Positions 7,063 through 15,115 of a stretch of 20,394 nucleotides of DNA are shown one piece after another. A model generated the notes under the pieces. That model searched no databases. It was not told the origin of the DNA and saw nothing but the letters and a program-made list of their open reading frames with translations. A program made the position numbers and the translations under genes. Source of the DNA: CAZUDO01 sp964618895 (GTDB lineage: Bacteria; Desulfobacterota; Binatia; DP-6); NCBI GenBank assembly GCA_964618895.1, contig CAZUDO010000006.1:1-20394 (forward strand). Reading direction: 5' to 3'. The first letter of the stretch is position 1. Each line of letters starts with the position of its first letter.

Positions 7063-8379
7063 CTATTTCCCGAACCGGTTCAGCGACTGATAGTCGAAGA
7101 AGTCCGGATCGAGCGGGATGCGCCGGTCGTTCGGCGGATCCTCGCCCGGCCCGTTCATGCCCGCCCCGGTCGCGCGCTCCTGCTTGATGTTCTCGGCGAG
7201 CTGCATGCCCATGGTCGACCCCCACCAGCGCTCCTTCGGATTGTAGTCAGCGCTGGCGAAGCCTATCACCTGGTAGACGTTCAACAGCTCGCCCTGCCAC
7301 GAGAACTTGCGGTTCCACGCGCCGGCCCAGCTGGTGTCGTCGATCCACAGCTCGATCTTGCCGTACAGATAATACTTGTCCTTCGGCACACCTTCGATCA
7401 CCCAGAACTTCCGCTTGGCGAGGGCGGCGTACCCCGGCGCCCACGCGACGCCCTTCCAGTCCTTGAGCATCCAGCCGGAGGCCCGCTGGTCGTTGGTGGA
7501 GATGGTGCGCCAGCCCCCGCCAGGCAGCGGCTTCCGCACCACCTTGCCGGCGATGCTATCCGGGTCGACCAGACGGAGCTGCTCCTTGTGGCCGGTGATC
7601 TTCCACTCGAAGTCCTCCGTCTTGCCGTCGAAGAAGAAGCCGTCGTCCTGGCTCAGGTCGGACCCCAGGAATCCGTCCGAGCGGTTGGCGGGCGACACCG
7701 CCCGCACGCGCCGGAGCGCCGGCACGAAGGCCCAGCTCAGATCGCGCTTGGTCGGGTCCTTGAAGCGATAGCCGAGCGCGGCGGTGCCCTGCAGATCCGC
7801 GGGGCTGATGGTGAGGGCGAGGAATTGGAAGAGGAAGTTGTCGGGGTTCTTGGGCGGCGAGTACTGGCGCGGCTGGCCGTCATAGTAGAGGAAGTAGACG
7901 TCTTGCACCGCCGTCCGCTCGACGCTGGTCCGGCTCACCCAGTTGAGCAGCGTCCAGTTGTGGCTGTTGCCGCCGGTGTAGTACGCGTAGGCGAGGTTCC
8001 AGAGCACCTTGTACCCGCCGTCGGGATCGTCTTCGCGGATGTCGGGAAACGGCAGGCCCTGGATGTACTCGGGACGCTGCTTGGTGTCCTTGTCGATGGG
8101 CGACTTGTGCTCGTCCAGCACCAGGCGCTCGGCGTTCCGCCGGCTCGCCTCCTCGAAGCCGTCGTCCCATTTCCACGCCGAGGGCGGGAACTCGACCAGC
8201 TTGTTGGCGTACTCGCCCTTCTTGTAGTGGTTGTAGATCTCGGGGGGCAGGAGGTCCTTCACCTGGTCGACGTTGCTGGCGTCGACCATCGTACCCACCT
8301 CGATCGCCCGCGCCCGGTCGCCCGCGCCGCCGATCACCAGCGCGACACCCACGACCAATCCTACGAGGCCCATCCGCAT
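7063..8379 (-). CDS. DUF1329 family exported protein
   Basis: This 438-residue protein has a signal peptide (MRMGLVGLVVGVALVIGG, cleavage near ARA-IE at 25-26). The mature part has family hallmarks: NHYKKGEYANKLVEFPP, YYDGQPRQYSPPKNP, a long stretch rich in aromatic residues, and SWAFVPALRRVRAVSPANRSDGF in mid-protein. DUF1329 proteins are periplasmic or outer-membrane-facing and are often coded next to RND/MMPL exporters. A lipid-carrier role related to the LolA/LolB fold has been suggested for the family. It is the last gene of the YCF48-RND-DUF1329 unit, 41 bases after the transporter stop. The ATG at 8379 is chosen over an ATG two codons later because a strong AGGAGGG ribosome site lies 8 bases upstream and the signal peptide begins here. 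The usual outer-membrane partner DUF1302 is not in this window. Confidence 0.92.
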   Translation of the reverse strand: MRMGLVGLVVGVALVIGGAGDRARAIEVGTMVDASNVDQVKDLLPPEIYNHYKKGEYANKLVEFPPSAWKWDDGFEEASRRNAERLVLDEHKSPIDKDTKQRPEYIQGLPFPDIREDDPDGGYKVLWNLAYAYYTGGNSHNWTLLNWVSRTSVERTAVQDVYFLYYDGQPRQYSPPKNPDNFLFQFLALTISPADLQGTAALGYRFKDPTKRDLSWAFVPALRRVRAVSPANRSDGFLGSDLSQDDGFFFDGKTEDFEWKITGHKEQLRLVDPDSIAGKVVRKPLPGGGWRTISTNDQRASGWMLKDWKGVAWAPGYAALAKRKFWVIEGVPKDKYYLYGKIELWIDDTSWAGAWNRKFSWQGELLNVYQVIGFASADYNPKERWWGSTMGMQLAENIKQERATGAGMNGPGEDPPNDRRIPLDPDFFDYQSLNRFGK

Positions 8380-8387
8380 CGATCGCA

Positions 8388-8394
8388 CCCTCCT
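8388..8394 (-). promoter_or_regulatory. Strong ribosome binding site of the DUF1329 gene
   Basis: On the minus strand AGGAGGG lies 8 bases before the ATG at 8379, an almost ideal Shine-Dalgarno match and distance. Most other genes here have weak or no such motif. This gene may therefore be translated more strongly than the transporter it follows. The site also fixes the start codon choice. Confidence 0.75.
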
Positions 8395-8420
8395 CGGCAC
8401 GACGCGGCGCACGCCGGTCG

Positions 8421-11201
8421 CTACCGTCCGACGGCGCTGACGCGCCCTGTTTCTGCTCCTGCCGCTTCCTCGGCCAGCCGGCGCTGGCGTTCCTCGGCAT
8501 ACCGGATTGCGAACCGTGGCTTGAACAACGAGATCATCGGCGGGATGAACATCAGCGCGCCCATCAGGTGGAAGCCGAGCAACAACACCAGCAGCAGCGC
8601 CATGTCCGCCTGGAACTTCATCGGGAAGAACACCCAGAAGATGATGCTGGCCGTGAGCGACACGCCCGTGAGCATCACGGTCTTGCCGGTGGTCTCGAAC
8701 ATGCGGCGGATCGCCACGTCGAACCCTTCGCCCGCCGCCAGCTCTTCGACGATGCGCGACAAGACGTAGTAGCCGTAGTCGATGCCGATGCCGATGCCCA
8801 CCGCGGCCACCGGCAACGAGTTGATGTTCATGTCGATGCCGAAGAGATACATCACGGCTTCCGACAGCGGCTGTGCCACCAGCGACGGCAGCATGACGAT
8901 GAGCGCCCCGATCACCGACACGTAGGTGGCGTACGAGAGCAGGAAGACGACGGTCAGGATGAGGATCAGGTTCACCCGGTAGGACCACTCCACTTCTTCA
9001 TTCACCGCCGCCAGGATGCCGATCAGGCCGCCGGCCAGCCGGTAGCGGACGTTCTGCGACTCCGTCCCGTGGCTGGTGATGTACTCCTTGGCGCGCGCGA
9101 TCGAGTGCTCGATGGTCTCGTGGGTGTAGTCCTTGTAGAAGACAGCGATGGTCGCGTTGGTGTAGTTCATGTCGAAGAAGCGATCGTTCTCGCCGCGGCG
9201 CGAGCCGGAGGTGAACAGGAAGAAGAGCTGGCTCACGTGGTCGTTGCGAGTGGGCAGGATCTCCCACTTGGGATCGCCCTCGTGGAAGGTGCGGAACACC
9301 TTCTTGAGCAGCGTCGTCGCCGTGACCGTGCCGCCCACCTCCGATCGCTCGGCCATGTAGCGTCCAAAGAGATCCAGCTGGTCGAGCGTCGCCGCATCCT
9401 TGATCGCGCCTTCGCGCTGCACGCACTTCTCGGCGCCACACGCGCCCGCGTCCTCCGGCGCGCAGCGGGTGCAGCCGTCGCCCTCGCACGGCTTCCCCTC
9501 CGTCGTGCAGTAGGCGTAGCCCTCGGCGATGATGACTAGCTGGCTGCCGCCCAGGAACTTCTCGTTCACCTTGTTGGCCGCCACGTTGTAGGGATGATCC
9601 GGGTAGAGGAGCGCCGCACCGAGCGTGGTGTCGCCGACCTTCAGCTGCTGCTGGAAGTAGAGGCCGACGCCGAGGAGCGCCACCAGGGAGACCGCCATCG
9701 CCGGGCGCCGCCAGCCCCCCGCCAGCCAGATGAGGAAGGCCTCAATCGCCTGGTAGACGCGCCCGAAGACTGCCCCCAGGTGGTCGAGGAAGCGACTGAT
9801 CGCCATGCCGACCCGCCCGTACACGGGCAGGACGACGCCCGCGAACCGATCGACCGCCCCGCCGATGGCGGTGACGATCACGAGCGCCGACACCGGCGCG
9901 CCCGGGATCACGTCATACAGCCAGAACAACCATCCCGTCGCGACCAGGATCATCCACGACATGAACCGCTCGAGCGTCTCGTGACCGGCCGGCTTCTCCT
10001 CCGGCGGCGGCAGGAACGACAGGATGATCGGGTGCAGCGTCACCACGCTGATGAAGATCGAGATGATCCAGAACGAGCACAGGATGGCGAGCTTCTGGAT
10101 GATCGGGATGCGCGCCACCAGGAGCGTCAGGATGGATATCCCGTCGGCCAGGATCGACACCATCGACGGCGCGTAGATCTCGGCGTACGACTTGACGATC
10201 GCCTGATCCTTGTTACGGAGCTTGTGGTACTCCTCGTGGTAGCGCTCCATCGACTGTACCGAGTGCGAGTGCGCCCGCGCCGAGATGAGGAGCGGGATGA
10301 CCAGCACGAGCGGGTCGAGGCTCACGTCCATCAGGGCCTTCAGGTCGCGTGTGTGCACGAACTGGCTCGCCCACGCGCACAACCCGCCGAACCCGAGGCC
10401 CCAGACCGCCGACAGCGAGCCGCTGAACGCGGGGATGACGACCCCCTGCCAGCTCCGGAACTCGACCCACAGGATGAGCAGGATCATGACGATCGATGCC
10501 GCCAGGACGCCGGTCATGCGCGGCAGGATCTCGAGGAAGTAGGCGAACAGAACGGGGAAGCCCGTCACGTAGATAGTGGTGTTCTCGTCCTGCTCCTTGG
10601 CGATGATCTCGTTGACCTTCGCCCACATCGACTCCAGCGTTTCGCGACCAAACCCCTCCTCCCAGAACCCGGCGACGATCTGCGTCGCCTTGTCGTCCTC
10701 GGAGACGAACGGCCCCTTGACGCCCTCGGTGGTGTAGACCTTGAGCTTCAGGAACTCGAGGTCCTCCTTGTTCTCGGGTACACGTGGGTACATGAGCGGC
10801 ACGACCTTGATGCCCGAGCCCGAGGTGAGGGTGGTCTTGATCTTCGGGTGCGTGATCGAGAACACCTGCTCGCCGTTCACGCCCGGGATGTCGTGCAGGA
10901 GGGCCAGCGTGATGCGCTCCACCTTCTGCACCGTTTCGGGCGTGTCGAAGATGGTGCCGTTCTTCACCTCGACCACCAGCTGCAGCGTGTTGGCGCTGCC
11001 GAACATGCTCCGGTACTGCTGGTAGAGCTGCACGTACGGATGGTTCGGCGGGTACAGGTCGAAGAAGTTCGTGAACACGTGCATCTTGAACCACATGAAG
11101 CCGGCCAGGATGACCGTGACCACGGCGATAACGAGCGACACCGCCACGCGGTTGCGGAGCAGGAAGAACAGGTAGGCTTCGATCGTCTTGCGGGGCAGCA
11201 T
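8421..11201 (-). CDS. RND superfamily (MMPL-type) transporter with cysteine-rich insert
   Basis: This 926-residue inner-membrane protein is built as two MMPL halves. TM1 is at about 19-38, followed by a periplasmic domain (45-215) and a cluster of membrane helices (about 230-395). An extra hydrophobic region lies at 412-455. A further TM is at 500-517, then a second periplasmic domain (520-738) and a final helix cluster (742-893). GIGIGIDYGYYVLSR (802-816) carries the D-Y pair typical of proton-driven members; the first half has ISARAHSHSVQ instead. Members move lipids, hopanoids, sterols or other hydrophobic compounds. Within the second periplasmic domain, residues 565-593 contain six cysteines (C565, C572, C577, C580, C588, C593), which is unusual for the family. 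It lies 15 bases after the YCF48-like gene and 41 bases before the DUF1329 gene. The cargo is unknown. Confidence 0.94.
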   Translation of the reverse strand: MLPRKTIEAYLFFLLRNRVAVSLVIAVVTVILAGFMWFKMHVFTNFFDLYPPNHPYVQLYQQYRSMFGSANTLQLVVEVKNGTIFDTPETVQKVERITLALLHDIPGVNGEQVFSITHPKIKTTLTSGSGIKVVPLMYPRVPENKEDLEFLKLKVYTTEGVKGPFVSEDDKATQIVAGFWEEGFGRETLESMWAKVNEIIAKEQDENTTIYVTGFPVLFAYFLEILPRMTGVLAASIVMILLILWVEFRSWQGVVIPAFSGSLSAVWGLGFGGLCAWASQFVHTRDLKALMDVSLDPLVLVIPLLISARAHSHSVQSMERYHEEYHKLRNKDQAIVKSYAEIYAPSMVSILADGISILTLLVARIPIIQKLAILCSFWIISIFISVVTLHPIILSFLPPPEEKPAGHETLERFMSWMILVATGWLFWLYDVIPGAPVSALVIVTAIGGAVDRFAGVVLPVYGRVGMAISRFLDHLGAVFGRVYQAIEAFLIWLAGGWRRPAMAVSLVALLGVGLYFQQQLKVGDTTLGAALLYPDHPYNVAANKVNEKFLGGSQLVIIAEGYAYCTTEGKPCEGDGCTRCAPEDAGACGAEKCVQREGAIKDAATLDQLDLFGRYMAERSEVGGTVTATTLLKKVFRTFHEGDPKWEILPTRNDHVSQLFFLFTSGSRRGENDRFFDMNYTNATIAVFYKDYTHETIEHSIARAKEYITSHGTESQNVRYRLAGGLIGILAAVNEEVEWSYRVNLILILTVVFLLSYATYVSVIGALIVMLPSLVAQPLSEAVMYLFGIDMNINSLPVAAVGIGIGIDYGYYVLSRIVEELAAGEGFDVAIRRMFETTGKTVMLTGVSLTASIIFWVFFPMKFQADMALLLVLLLGFHLMGALMFIPPMISLFKPRFAIRYAEERQRRLAEEAAGAETGRVSAVGR

Positions 11202-11216
11202 GCGTCGGGTGTCGGG

Positions 11217-12266
11217 TTACGGGGCCGTCAGCACGATCCGGCCGCTCGCGATCGGTACGGTGAGACCCGCCGAGCCGACGGCCAGCCCGTGCGGGCCCGC
11301 GAGGCTCACGGCCCGCATCCAGCGCAGGCGGTCCTTCTCCGGCAGGGTCTGTTCGGTCCAGGTCTCGCCGCCGTCGGCGCTGACCAACAGCGTGCCGGTG
11401 TCGCCCGTGATCACGCCGTACTGACCGGTCACCGACACACTGTAGAGCCCCGGGTTCTTGAGCGCGTCGACGAAGCCCACGTCCTCGAGCGCCTCGGCAC
11501 CTGCGAGGCCGCGTTGCACCTCCCACGTCACGCCCCCGTCCCGGGTGCGGAGGATCAAGCCGTCGAGGCCCACCGCCCAGCCCCGCTCGGGCGCGGGAAA
11601 GTGCACACCGAAGAGCGTCTTCTCGGTGCCGGTGTTCTGCTTCGTCCACGTGGCGCCGCCGTCGGCGGTGGCGAGCACCGTGCCGAACTCGCCGGCGATG
11701 AAGCCGTGGTCGGCATCGGGAAACGACAGGTCGTAGAGGATCACGTCTTCGGTGATGATGTGGGCGGCCCGCCCTCCGGTGTCCTCGGTCCTGACGGTCA
11801 GGACGCCGAGCGACCGATCTTCCCACGTCGAGCCACCATCGCGCGTCACCGCGATCGCGCCCCAGTCGCCCACCGCCCAGCCGTTGGTGGCACTCACCGC
11901 CGCGACGGCGAAGAGATGCTTGTCGGGGGGAATGGGGCTCTTCTGCGCGGCCCAGCTGCGGCCGCCGTCGGTGGTGCGCAGGATGAGCCCCGACCGGCCC
12001 ACCACCCACCCGCGCTCGGCATCCGAAAAATCGACCCCGAAGAGGGGGCTGCGCGTGCCGCTGCTCATCGCCTCCCACGTGCGCCCACCGTCCGCCGAAT
12101 GATAGATGGCGCCGTAGTTGCCGACCGTCCACGCCTGCCGGGCACCGAGCACCTTGACGCCGTAGAGCGCGTCCTTCACGACCACGGCGCCGGCAGGGGC
12201 GGAGCAGACCAGGAGCAGCGCCGCGACGAGCGAGGCGAACCCGTGCCGGGCCGGGGGACGGCTCAT
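11217..12266 (-). CDS. YCF48-like exported beta-propeller protein
   Basis: The 349-residue protein has a signal peptide (about 1-27, ending CSAPAGA). The cysteine is not in a good lipobox, because the preceding residue is valine. Six copies of a DGG-x-[TS]-W motif follow at regular spacing: ADGGRTW, TDGGRSW, RDGGSTW, ADGGATW, RDGGVTW and ADGGETW. They alternate with GWAVG/GWVVG-type strands, and a degenerate final blade ends near AVGSAGL. This is the YCF48/Hcf136 fold, known in photosystem II assembly. In non-photosynthetic bacteria, homologues are coded with RND transporters and DUF1302/DUF1329 proteins, so a periplasmic accessory or assembly role for the transporter coded 15 bases downstream is the best guess. 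There is no reason to infer photosynthesis. It is first in its operon and divergent from the esterase gene. Confidence 0.92.
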   Translation of the reverse strand: MSRPPARHGFASLVAALLLVCSAPAGAVVVKDALYGVKVLGARQAWTVGNYGAIYHSADGGRTWEAMSSGTRSPLFGVDFSDAERGWVVGRSGLILRTTDGGRSWAAQKSPIPPDKHLFAVAAVSATNGWAVGDWGAIAVTRDGGSTWEDRSLGVLTVRTEDTGGRAAHIITEDVILYDLSFPDADHGFIAGEFGTVLATADGGATWTKQNTGTEKTLFGVHFPAPERGWAVGLDGLILRTRDGGVTWEVQRGLAGAEALEDVGFVDALKNPGLYSVSVTGQYGVITGDTGTLLVSADGGETWTEQTLPEKDRLRWMRAVSLAGPHGLAVGSAGLTVPIASGRIVLTAP

Positions 12267-12434
12267 GTTGGGCGCGTACAGACCATGGTCGAGGCGGAGC
12301 CGTCAACCAAACACCCGATCCCTCGCCCATCCTCACCCGTCCGGGTGATGCGCTGCGTCTTCTCAGCCGACGCCGGCCGGCCGACGCCACCCGCCCCTCG
12401 TGCCCTCCGCGCTGGCGCATGCTAGCCATCCGGC
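12267..12434. promoter_or_regulatory. Divergent intergenic region between transporter and esterase operons
   Basis: This 168-base gap must hold the start signals of both the YCF48-RND-DUF1329 operon (minus) and the esterase-ligase pair (plus). On the minus strand a TTGACG hexamer at 12301-12306 is a possible -35 element for the transporter operon, but no convincing -10 hexamer follows at 17 bases. A 16-base palindrome lies at 12333-12348. No strong Shine-Dalgarno motif precedes either start codon. Confidence 0.4.
12333..12348. promoter_or_regulatory. Palindromic candidate operator between divergent operons
   Basis: TCACCCG and CGGGTGA form a perfect 7-base inverted repeat around a 2-base centre. 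It sits near the middle of the divergent gap, where one dimeric regulator could control both operons. No regulator gene is present in the window, so this rests only on symmetry and position. Confidence 0.4.
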
Positions 12435-13496
12435 GTGACCACCACGCTCACCGCGACGCTGCGCGAATCGTTCGAGCGTGCGATCGTGGGCACTCTCGAC
12501 CGCCTCCCCCCAGCCGCCCAGCGCCTGCTCGCCGGCGGCCGGCCGGTACGCATCGACGGCCAGGAACTCGACCCGGGCGTACAGCTCTTCCTCGCCCTCG
12601 CCCGCTTGTCGGGGCGTCGCGGCCTCGACCGCATGTCCCCGGCAGAGGCGCGCGCCGAGATCGCCCACAGTACGCGCACGGTGGCGGGCACTCCCCCAGC
12701 CATGGCGCGGGTCGAGAACCGGACGCTCGCCGGCAGGATCCCGGCCCGGCTGTACGTACCCGAGCACGCCGTCCGCCCGATGGCGCTGGTGGTCTACTAC
12801 CACGGCGGCGGGTGGGTAGTGGGCGACCTCGACACGCACGACCCGGTCTGCCGGCTCCTCGCCCACGGCGCGCGCGCCGCCGTCCTGGCGGTCGACTACC
12901 GCCGGGCGCCGGAACATCGCTTCCCGGCCGCCGTCGACGATGCCCTGGCAGCGTTCCGTGCCGCGGTGCGCGATGCCGATGCGCTCGGCGTCGATCCGGC
13001 CCACATCGGCGTGGCGGGCGACAGCGCGGGCGGGACCCTGGCGGCCGTCGTCTCCCAGCTTGCAACGCGCGACGGCGGCCCGCGTCCAGCCGTACAGCTG
13101 CTGGTGTATCCGGTGACCGACCTGTCGACCAAGCACCCGTCGTACCGGTTGTTCGCCGACGGCTTCTTCCTGACCGAGGCGGAGATGGACTGGTACCGCG
13201 GCCACTATCTCCCCGACAATGCCGCCGCGCTCGATCCGCGCGCGTCGCCGCTCCGCGCCGGTGACCTGCGCGGGCTGCCCCCCGCCATCGTCCTCAGCGC
13301 CGGCTTCGACGTGCTGCGCGACGAAGGCGAGGCCTACGCGCAGCGCCTGACGGACGTCGGCGTGTCCGTCCGCGTGCGCCGCCATGCCGGCCTGATCCAC
13401 GGCTTTGCCAGCGCCACCGGCATCAGTCGTACGGCGCACACGGCCATGCGCGAGGCGGCCGGCTGGCTCGGCGAGGCGCTCGCGACGCGGCCATGA
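12435..13496 (+). CDS. Alpha/beta hydrolase, hormone-sensitive-lipase-type esterase
   Basis: This 353-residue protein is of the bacterial HSL (family IV) esterases. The oxyanion motif YYHGGGW lies at 121-127, the nucleophile GDSAGG at 195-200 (S197), the catalytic aspartate in GFDVLRDEG (D292) and the catalytic histidine in GLIHGF (H322). All members of the triad are present. A cap region of about 90 residues precedes the hydrolase core. No signal peptide is seen, so it should be cytoplasmic and cleave short or medium esters. The start is the GTG at 12435; an in-frame TAG 12 bases upstream excludes a longer form. Its stop overlaps the ligase start by 4 bases (ATGA), which implies coupled translation and a shared pathway: ester hydrolysis followed by CoA activation of the acid. 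Confidence 0.93.
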   Translation: MTTTLTATLRESFERAIVGTLDRLPPAAQRLLAGGRPVRIDGQELDPGVQLFLALARLSGRRGLDRMSPAEARAEIAHSTRTVAGTPPAMARVENRTLAGRIPARLYVPEHAVRPMALVVYYHGGGWVVGDLDTHDPVCRLLAHGARAAVLAVDYRRAPEHRFPAAVDDALAAFRAAVRDADALGVDPAHIGVAGDSAGGTLAAVVSQLATRDGGPRPAVQLLVYPVTDLSTKHPSYRLFADGFFLTEAEMDWYRGHYLPDNAAALDPRASPLRAGDLRGLPPAIVLSAGFDVLRDEGEAYAQRLTDVGVSVRVRRHAGLIHGFASATGISRTAHTAMREAAGWLGEALATRP

Positions 13497-15115
13497 CCGC
13501 CGGCGTGCACGCCACCCACGCCGCCGCCCGCGCCACCGCCTACCGCGCGCAGGGCCTGTGGCGGGGGGAGACGATCTGGCAGGCGTTCGTTTCGACCGCG
13601 GCCCGCGTGGGTGCCAAGACGGCGGTGGACGACGCCGGCCACCACACCTCCTTTCCCGACCTGGCGCGCGCTGCGGAGCGCCTCGCCGCCGGCCTCGCCG
13701 CGCTCGGCATCGGTCCGGGCGACGTGGTCGCGCTCCAGCTCCCCAACTGGACCGAGACGCTCGTCGTCCTACTCGCATGCATGCGCCTGGGCGCGGTCGC
13801 CAATCCCATCCTGCCCATCTACCGGCGGCGCGAGCTGGGCTTCATCCTTGGGGAGTCGGGAGCTCGGCTGCTGTTCGTGCCCGGACGCCATCGCGACGTG
13901 GATCATCGGGCCCTGGTGCGCGAGCTGCGCGGCGAGCTGCCGGCGCTGAAACACGTAGTGGTCGTCCGCGACGATGCCCGGACGGGCGAGCACGCATGGG
14001 AGACGCTGGCGGCGTCCGCGGCCCCGCCGGCCCCTGCGGCCGCCGACGGCGGCGCCATCGCGCTCCTCATCTACACCTCGGGCACCACCGCCGGCGCCAA
14101 GGGCGTGCTGCACTCGCACGACACGCTGCTGGCCGAGGCACGCAGTCTCGCGGGCGTGCACGGGCTCAGCGCCGCCGACTCGGTGCTCATGCCGTCGCCG
14201 CTGACGCACATCTCGGGCATCGTGCACGCGCTCTTGGTCCCCGCCGCGCTCGGCTCGACCGCCGTCCTGATGGACCGTTGGGACGCCACCGCGGGGCTCC
14301 GCCTGATCGTGGCCGCGCGCGTCACCTACATGGTGGGCGCCCCCACGTTCCTGCGCGATCTCGCCGACGCGGCCCGCCGCACCTCCGCCGACACCTCCAG
14401 CCTGCGCCTGTTCTCGTGCGGCGGCGCGGACGTGGACCCGACGCTGATCCGCACCGCGGCCGCCGCGCTCGGCTGCGTCGCCAAACGTGTCTACGGTTCG
14501 ACCGAATTCCCCACCGTCACCACCACCGGCCCCGACGACCCGCCCGCGCGCCGCAGCGACAGCGAGGGCCGCCCCATCGGCGCCGCCGAGATCCGCCTGG
14601 TGGACGACGGCGGCGCCGACGTACCCGCCGGCCGCGAGGGCGAGGTCTGGGCGCGCGGCCCCGAGTGCTTTCTCGGCTACCGGAACCCGGCGCTCAACGC
14701 GGATACCTTCACACCCGACGGCTGGTTCCGTACCGGCGACCTCGGCACCTGCGACGCCGACGGCTTTCTCCGCATCACCGGGCGGAAGAAGGACATCATC
14801 ATCCGCAAGGGCGAGAACATCAGCGCCCGCGAGCTGGAGGACCTGCTGGCCGCCCATCCCGCGGTGGCGGAGGTCGCGGTGGTGGGCGTGCCCAACCCGG
14901 CGGCGGGCGAGATCGCGTGCGCGGTGCTCCGCCTGCACGCCGGGGCGCCGGCGCCGTCGGTCGCCGCCCTGGGCGAGTACCTGACCGGGTGCGGGCTGTC
15001 GCGCCGGAAGCTGCCCGAGCGCATCGTGGTGGTGGACGATTTCCCGCGCACGGCGAGCGGGAAGATTCTGAAGCGCGCGCTCCGCGACCGCCTCAGATCA
15101 CCCGCTCGCGCGTGA
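13493..15115 (+). CDS. AMP-dependent acyl-CoA synthetase/ligase
   Basis: The 540-residue protein is an adenylate-forming CoA ligase that converts a carboxylate, ATP and CoA to an acyl-CoA. Visible motifs in order are the P-loop YTSGTTAGAKG (194-204), YGSTE (334-338), TGDLG (414-418), the hinge ITGRKKDIIIRKGENIS (428-444) and the C-terminal PRTASGKILKR with catalytic K524. All core residues are present. The N-terminal QGLWRGETIWQAF style and overall length recall medium-chain, alicyclic or aromatic acid ligases of the AliA/FadD13 kind, but the substrate cannot be assigned. It is coupled to the esterase by a 4-base overlap. Its 3' end runs 23 bases into the 3' end of the convergent CoA-transferase gene. 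Confidence 0.94.
   Translation: MTAGVHATHAAARATAYRAQGLWRGETIWQAFVSTAARVGAKTAVDDAGHHTSFPDLARAAERLAAGLAALGIGPGDVVALQLPNWTETLVVLLACMRLGAVANPILPIYRRRELGFILGESGARLLFVPGRHRDVDHRALVRELRGELPALKHVVVVRDDARTGEHAWETLAASAAPPAPAAADGGAIALLIYTSGTTAGAKGVLHSHDTLLAEARSLAGVHGLSAADSVLMPSPLTHISGIVHALLVPAALGSTAVLMDRWDATAGLRLIVAARVTYMVGAPTFLRDLADAARRTSADTSSLRLFSCGGADVDPTLIRTAAAALGCVAKRVYGSTEFPTVTTTGPDDPPARRSDSEGRPIGAAEIRLVDDGGADVPAGREGEVWARGPECFLGYRNPALNADTFTPDGWFRTGDLGTCDADGFLRITGRKKDIIIRKGENISARELEDLLAAHPAVAEVAVVGVPNPAAGEIACAVLRLHAGAPAPSVAALGEYLTGCGLSRRKLPERIVVVDDFPRTASGKILKRALRDRLRSPARA

Noticed and set aside
12195..12215. Lipoprotein signal at the YCF48-like protein N-terminus (LLLVCSA)
   Set aside because: The residue before the cysteine is valine, which does not fit a lipobox. 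A normal signal peptidase site AGA follows.
11217..12266. Photosystem II assembly factor implying photosynthesis
   Set aside because: YCF48-like propellers are widespread in non-photosynthetic bacteria beside RND transporters, and nothing else here is photosynthetic.
9594..12425. A 943-codon plus-strand frame opposite the transporter and propeller genes
   Set aside because: Its composition is dominated by R, D, E, H and Q, typical of an antisense shadow in GC-rich DNA. The minus strand carries well-recognised families throughout.
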